NCBI RefSeq assembly: GCF_964204645.1
Contig: NC_134032.1
Span: 14,130,275 to 14,194,274, forward strand
Source: Tubulanus polymorphus
Lineage: Eukaryota; Nemertea; Palaeonemertea; Tubulaniformes; Tubulanidae
DNA length: 64,000 nucleotides
Direction of reading: 5' to 3'
Positions 56,388 through 64,000 of the stretch are shown piece by piece. Within the stretch, counting starts at the first letter, position 1, and each line of letters begins with the position of its first letter. The notes under the pieces are model-generated. The model did not search any database, was not told where the DNA came from, and worked only from the letters and a program-made list of their open reading frames with translations. Position numbers and translations under genes: made by a program.

Positions 56388-58055
56388 TCATGCCAGAGCT
56401 AGTCGATTTTATAGTATATAAATGGTAAGAGATTTTCCAAAGCTCTAACTTGGTTTTTGTGGACGGATTTATTAGCATCATATTTATAAATCATGATTGT
56501 TTTAGGTATATTTCATGTTTTATACGCTGGCTTAAATACATTTTGTTGGATTGGAGCATTCCGCTGATGCGAATCGGTATGCTCCGTTTTGCGCGGACCT
56601 GTGCTGCGCCGTGAGCTCCGAGTGGCACCTACACGATGTTTGGTACCTTACTCAATGTTTGGTGTTATAGCGCGCCGCTGATTTTTTTTCATCTAATTGG
56701 TCTATATTTCACAAAAACCTAAATAGTCCTCAGTTAAGGATAAAGTAATGGGACCCTTAACTGAAGACTATTTAGTTTTTTGTGAAATATAGACCTATTT
56801 CTACATCTCTTATCAAGTTATCGAATTTCACTAACGCGTCACGGCTCGCCACGCCGTCGCGGGACCCTTCCTCTCGAACTGATGCCCTGAAACAAGGGCC
56901 CTCTAGAACTGAGTAGGGGAATAATGCGGACCTAGAACAAAATACCGCAGCCGATATGTATGCCAAAATGGCAAACTGCCTGGGCCGTTTGCAATATGGA
57001 AAACAATCTGTTGCAATCCTTTGACGGTCGGTGTCCTCGGGGTATGAGTACCCCGTTAAGGTATTTCATTAATCAAAGGAATTCCAATAAACTCGATAAA
57101 CATGACAATATCGAACCGGCTATAGTCATTGTTTATCAGATTTTTATTTTGACGACCGTGAACCCGCGACGGAAGAATGAGTCATCACCACTGATTCAAT
57201 GACGTTTACTGCACTCTTTGTCTAGTTTTATTGATCGATCTTTTAACGAACTCATTTATTGATTTAATTTGAATATTTGCTCGGCCACCACATTCTTCCC
57301 TAACAGTTGTGTTTGTTGTTTAATTGAGGAACCGGTTTCTTTTGTTTGACGAGTTCAAGAATTTTCTAGAACGATTCTATTGCGGAAACGACTGCGGCTT
57401 GTTTATATATATATATATATATATATCCTCGTAGATGCATTTAGATGATTGAGAAGTTTGAATTTCAAAATATTTTTATTTCCGGAGCTTGATGGATATT
57501 TCTTCGCTGATAGAAATACATTACACGCGGGCGTTAATTTAAGGAAAATCCTGGGCGTTGATCAGAGGATCCATATACACATAATATCTGGTCCATTTCA
57601 AATACCGTGTTATCGGTTATTTTGCATGATGCTTAGATTATCTTTAGATTTTAATTAGTAAATCCCTAAGTTCCAGGCTACGGTAGTTTCGTTTGTACTA
57701 AATGTTTAATCTAGCTTGGTTAATTCTATATATTCAAGTTCAATGCTTTCTCGCGTGAAGTTATATTCCATCTCCATAATGAAATGGTTTAACGACGCAT
57801 ACGGCTCCATGGCGACGACGGATATTTTTGCCAACAATCATTTCAGTTGTCGCGTCATTGTTGCGAAAATTATGCTAATTTGCCAATTGTTGTAATTCCC
57901 TTTTAGAGACGCTTCTCCGAATCATGAAATAAGAAGATTTACAGTTGAAAATGAGACGTTTCAAATTCGAAATTAACAATCGGTTCAAATAATCATAGCA
58001 TTGAACCGCTCAGGTGTGCGATACGCGAGGCATTGTTTGTCGCTTTGTTGATATG
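56388..58055. other. Intergenic region upstream of alpha-tubulin
   Basis: Contains a long hairpin (56699-56795), a short (TA)n tract at about 57405-57426 and otherwise unassigned sequence. Several small reading frames occur but none has protein-like features. Confidence 0.45.
56699..56795. mobile_element. 97-bp hairpin with 40-bp arms
   Basis: GGTCTATATTTCACAAAAAC and AGTCCTCAGTTAAG are mirrored by CTTAACTGAAGACT and TTTTTGTGAAATATAGACC, around a loop of about 16 bp. It is probably a small foldback transposon; no target duplication was identified with confidence. Confidence 0.75.
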
Positions 58056-58069
58056 GTCTCCTAGGCGAC
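58056..58069. promoter_or_regulatory. RFX-type X-box
   Basis: GTCTCC-TA-GGCGAC matches the RFX consensus RYYNYY(N1-3)RRNRAC at all positions. It lies 12 bp before the TATA box of the alpha-tubulin gene. RFX factors drive ciliary genes in animals. Confidence 0.55.
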
Positions 58070-58081
58070 CGGGCAGACGGC

Positions 58082-58089
58082 TATAAAAG
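58082..58089 (+). promoter_or_regulatory. TATA box of the alpha-tubulin gene
   Basis: TATAAAAG in a GC-rich setting, placing transcription start near 58112 and giving a 5' leader of about 100 nt before the ATG. Confidence 0.8.
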
Positions 58090-58212
58090 GCCGCGCAGAC
58101 GGATCGCGCTCATTCCACTTGGCGCTCGACTCTTCACAAGTCTAACTGCTCCCGTGAGTGACAAATTCGTCTCCTCGACTTTTTTGATTCTCGAACACAA
58201 CAACCTACAATC

Positions 58213-60428
<2,216 letters not shown>

Positions 60429-60548
60429 ACTAGTGCGCCACCTAACGGCGTGACAACAACCATGCACATCAATTCGACGAAAACAATTTGTACTTAAAAA
60501 TTCATTTTCATAAAGAAATAATATTTTGGTCTCTTTTTTGGTGGTCTA

Positions 60549-60554
60549 AATAAA
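60549..60554 (+). terminator. Alpha-tubulin polyadenylation signal
   Basis: AATAAA about 120 bp after the stop codon, followed by an A run. Confidence 0.75.
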
Positions 60555-62098
60555 AAAAAATTCTGCATTTGCACAAAAATATTCTTGTAGTTCGATTGTT
60601 CTCTTCGAGTTCTTATCACCACGCCAAGAGGAGGATTTGAGCACTTAACTACTAGAGGAATACCAGGAGGAAGACGAATCCCAGGAATACGAATACGAAC
60701 TTGGTGGCAGCACTATACGGTCCCCTAGCGTGAATTCTATGAACTAATGCAACGATGAGGGCTGGTAGCGCCCGGAAGTTTAACATTAACCTCAATATAA
60801 CTACGTTCTGAGCGATTTAAGTCAGTATTGTTTTCTGAAATGGAATTGACTGTATTTGATCGAGCGTATGGTCAATGGCGCGTGCAGTAGCCCGCGGTAT
60901 TACATTAGTTCACAGAAATGACGCTAGGGGACCGTACGGTGCTGCCACCAATATACTGGTGTTGTTTCTAAGAACTAATGATATTTCGAAAACTTGGTGG
61001 CTGCACTATACGGTCCCCTAGCGTGAATTCCATGAACTAATGTAATGATGAGGGCTGGAAGTTTAACATTAACTTTAATATAACTACGTTCTGAGCGATT
61101 CAAGTCAGTATTGTTTTCTGAAATGGAATTGACTGTATTTGATCGAGCGTATGGTCAATTGCGCGTGCAGTAGCCCGCGGTATTACATTAGTTCACAGAA
61201 ATGACGCTAGGGGACCGTCCGGTGCTGCCACTAATATACTGGTGTTTTTTCTATGAACTAATGACATTTCGTAAACTTGGTGGCAGCACTATACGGTCCC
61301 CTAGCGTGAATTCTATGAACTAATGTAGCGCCCGGAAGTTTAACATTAACCTCAATATAACTACGTTCTGAGCGATTTAAGTCAGTATTGTTTTCTGAAA
61401 TGGAATTCACTGTATTTGATCGAGCGTATGGTCAATGGCGCGTGCAGTAGCCCGCGGTATTACATTAGTTCACAGAAATGACGCTAGGGGACCGTACGGT
61501 GCTGCCACCAATATACTGCTGTTGTTTCTAAGAACTAATGACATTTCGTAAACTTGGTGGCAGCACTATACGGTCCCCTAGCGTGAATTCTATGAACTAA
61601 TGTAACGATGAGGGCTGGTAGCGCCCGGAAGTTTAACATTAACCTCAATATAACTACGTTCTGAGCGATTTAAGTCAGTATTGTTTTCTGAAATGGAATT
61701 GACTGTATTTGATCGAGCGTATGGTCAATGGCGCGTGCAGTAGCCCGCGGTATTACATTAGTTCACAGAAATGACGCTAGGGGACCGTACGGTGCTGCCA
61801 CCAATATACTGGCGTTGTTTCTATGAACTAATGATATTTCGTAAACTTGGTGGCAGCACTATACGGTCCCCTAGCGTGAATTCTATGAACTAATGTAACG
61901 ATGAGGGCTGGTAGCGCCCGGAAGTTTAACATTAACCTCAATATAACTACGTTCTGAGCGATTTAAGTCAGTATTGTTTTCTGAAATGGAATTGACTGTA
62001 TTTGAAAGAGCGTATGGTCAATGGCGCGTGCAGTAGCCCGCGGTATTACGTTAGTTCACAGAAATGACGCTAGGGGACCGTACGGTGCTGCCACCAAT

Positions 62099-62350
62099 AC
62101 TTAGAAACTTTGATATATTAAAAACTCCAAATTTTCAATTAGCACAATTTATAAAAGATGGTTTAGATGTATATAGATCCCTCCTGTAGTCTAACAATTG
62201 TAAATAGTACACTGTATTTGTATATATTGTAAATACTATTGTTATGTTTTTAAAATATTTTCTATTTTTCTCTCGATATGTAAATATTTGTAAACAAAAT
62301 TTTTTTTTTCCTCCACGTACCATGGAAATGGTTGGAGAGTAATAAATTAT
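62099..62350. mobile_element. Insertion within the 293-bp array (copy 1)
   Basis: AT-rich segment from TACTTAGAAACTTTGATATA to AATAAATTATCTTATCAA. The last phrase resembles the 3' end of a non-LTR retrotransposon, with an AATAAA and a short ATC-type repeat. No coding capacity. Confidence 0.6.
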
Positions 62351-62651
62351 CTTATCAATATACTGGTGTTGTTTCTATGAACTAATGACATTTCGTAAAC
62401 TTGGTGGCAGTACTACACGTCCCCTAGCGTGAATTCTATGAACTAATGTAACGATGAGGGCTGGTAGCGCCCGGAAGTTTAACATTAACCTCAATATAAC
62501 TACGTTCTGAGCGATTTAAGTCAGTATTGTTTTCTGAAATGGAATTGACTGTATTTGAAAGAGCGTATGGTCAATGGCGCGTGCAGTAGCCCGCGGTATT
62601 ACATTAGTTCACAGAAATGACGCTAGGGGACCGTACGGTCCTGCCACCAAT

Positions 62652-62912
62652 ATTTAGAAACTTTGATATATTAAAAACTCCAAATTTTCAATTAGCACAA
62701 TTTATAAAAGATGGTTTAGATGTATATAGATCCCTCCTGTAGTCTTTCAATTGTAAATAGTACACTGTATTTGTATATATTGTAAATACTCTTGTTATGT
62801 TTTTAAAATATTTTTTATTTTTCTCTCGATATGTAAATATTTGTAAACAAAATCTTTTTTTTCCTCCACGTACCATGGAAATGGTTGGAGAGTAATAAAT
62901 TATCTTATCAAT
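62652..62912. mobile_element. Insertion within the 293-bp array (copy 2)
   Basis: Nearly identical to copy 1 and at the same place in the next unit, so the two units were amplified together after one insertion event. Confidence 0.6.
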
Positions 62913-64000
62913 ATACTGGTGTTGTTTCTATGAACTAATGACTTTTCGTAAACTTGGTGGCAGCACTATACGGTCCCCTAGCGTGAATTCTATGAACTAA
63001 TGTAACGATGAGGGCTGGTAGCGCCCGGAAGCTTAACATTAACCTCAATATAACTACGTTCTGAGCGATTTAAGTCAGTATTGTTTTCTGAAATGGAATT
63101 CACTGTATTTGATCGAGCGTATGGTCAATGGCGCGTGCAGTAGCCCGCGGTATTACATTAGTTCACAGAAATGACGCTAGGGGACCGTACGGTGCTGCCA
63201 ACAATATACTGGCGTTATTTCTCTGAACTAATGACATTTCGTAAACTTGGTGGCAGCACTATACGGTCCCCTAGCGTGAATTCTATGAACTAATGTAACG
63301 ATGAGGGCTGGTAGCGCCCGGAAGCTTAACATTAACCTCAATATAACTACGTTCTGAGCGATTTAAGTCAGTATTGTTTTCTGAAATGGAATTGACTGTA
63401 TTTGATCGAGCGTATGGTCAATGGCGCGTGCAGTAGCCCGCGGTATTACATTAGTTCACAGAAATGACGCTAGGGGACCGTACGGTGCTGCCACCAATAT
63501 ACTGGCGTTATTTCTATGAACTAATGACATTTTGTAAACTTGGTGGCAGCACTATACGGTCCCCTAGCGTGAATTCTATGAACTAATGTATTGATGAGGG
63601 CTGGTATCGCCCGGAAGTTTAACATTAACCTCAATATAACTACGTTCTGAGCGATTTAAGTCAGTATTGTTTTCTGAAATGGAATTCACTGTATTTGATC
63701 GAGCATATGGTCAATGGCGCGTGCAGTAGCCCGCGGTATTACATTAGTTCACAGAAATGACGCTAGGGGACCGTACGGTGCTGCCACCAATATACGGGCG
63801 TTATTTCTATGAACTAATGACATTTCGTAAACTTGGTGGCAGCACTATACGGTCCCCTAGCGTGAATTCTATGAACTAATGTATTGATGAGGGCTGGTAT
63901 CGCCCGGAAGTTTAACATTAACCTCAATATAACTACGTTCTGAGCGATTTAAGTCAGTATTGTTTTCTGAAATGGAATTCACTGTATTTGATCGAGCGTA

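Larger units (their letters stand above)
60701..64000. repeat. Tandem array of 293-bp foldback units, continuing past the window
   Basis: Ten marked units; TCCCCTAGCG recurs near 60721, 61014, 61297, 61574, 61867, 62420, 62974, 63267, 63560 and 63853, so most spacings are 293 bp. Each unit starts TTGGTGGCAGCACTATACGG and ends in the near-complement CCGTACGGTGCTGCCACCAA, the arms spanning about 50 bp. Units are joined by a spacer of about 40 bp with TATACTGG and GAACTAATGACATTTCGTAA. Two units carry the same insertion of about 250-260 bp. Confidence 0.95.

Noticed and set aside
62135-62876. Two identical 62-codon minus-strand frames
   Set aside because: They fall in the AT-rich insertion repeated in the 293-bp array; no protein-like features, and they are duplicated because the unit is.
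60701-64000. CRISPR-like or rDNA spacer array
   Set aside because: The units are 293 bp, have inverted arms and occur in a eukaryotic genome with no rRNA sequence nearby.

Overview
This is a stretch of an animal nuclear genome. It is AT-rich, its coding genes are split by many GT-AG introns, and the polyadenylation signals and class II and III promoters are eukaryotic. The proteins are conserved across bilaterian animals. The dense small foldback transposons and the gene forms suggest a marine invertebrate, perhaps a lophotrochozoan (mollusc, annelid or relative). The sequence does not fix the species.

Layout from left to right. (1) 498-624 is the last exon of an unidentified gene. (2) 1127-10453 (+) is a complete ATP-dependent 6-phosphofructokinase gene with 17 constitutive or alternative exon positions, one of which is present as two adjacent, homologous, same-phase exons. 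(3) 13890-18413 (+) is FBXO9, convergent with (4) CREBL2 at 19280-20710 (-); their polyadenylation signals are about 50 bp apart. (5) 21188-26332 (+), head-to-head with CREBL2, is a protein matching the C-terminal domain of SARA/endofin (ZFYVE9/ZFYVE16) with no FYVE finger visible. (6) 26.3-33.9 kb is transposon-rich, gene-poor DNA, probably the 5' region of (7) PI4KB, whose 13 coding exons run 33944-45854 (+). (8) 47257-48176 (-) is ABT1/ESF2, head-to-head across 171 bp with (9) a CHID1-like GH18 protein at 48348-56117 (+). The first intron of that gene holds (10) an intronless rhodopsin-like GPCR on the opposite strand (49476-50549). (11) A tRNA-Leu(UAA) lies at 56306-56387 (-). (12) 58213-60428 (+) is an alpha-tubulin gene with a TATA box and an RFX-type X-box. 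(13) From 60.7 kb to the window edge is a tandem array of 293-bp units, each itself a foldback element.

All eight complete spliced models were built by hand from splice sites, and exon lengths sum to a multiple of three in each of those that I totalled (PFK, SARA-like, PI4KB, ABT1, CHID1, tubulin, CREBL2). The genes are unrelated housekeeping, signalling and trafficking functions, not a cluster acting together. Two pairs share short divergent promoters.

The most interesting observations are the duplicated, probably mutually exclusive PFK exons, the FYVE-less SARA-domain protein with a possible lipidated N-terminus, the nested GPCR with altered class-A motifs, and foldback transposons that have been turned into tandem arrays.
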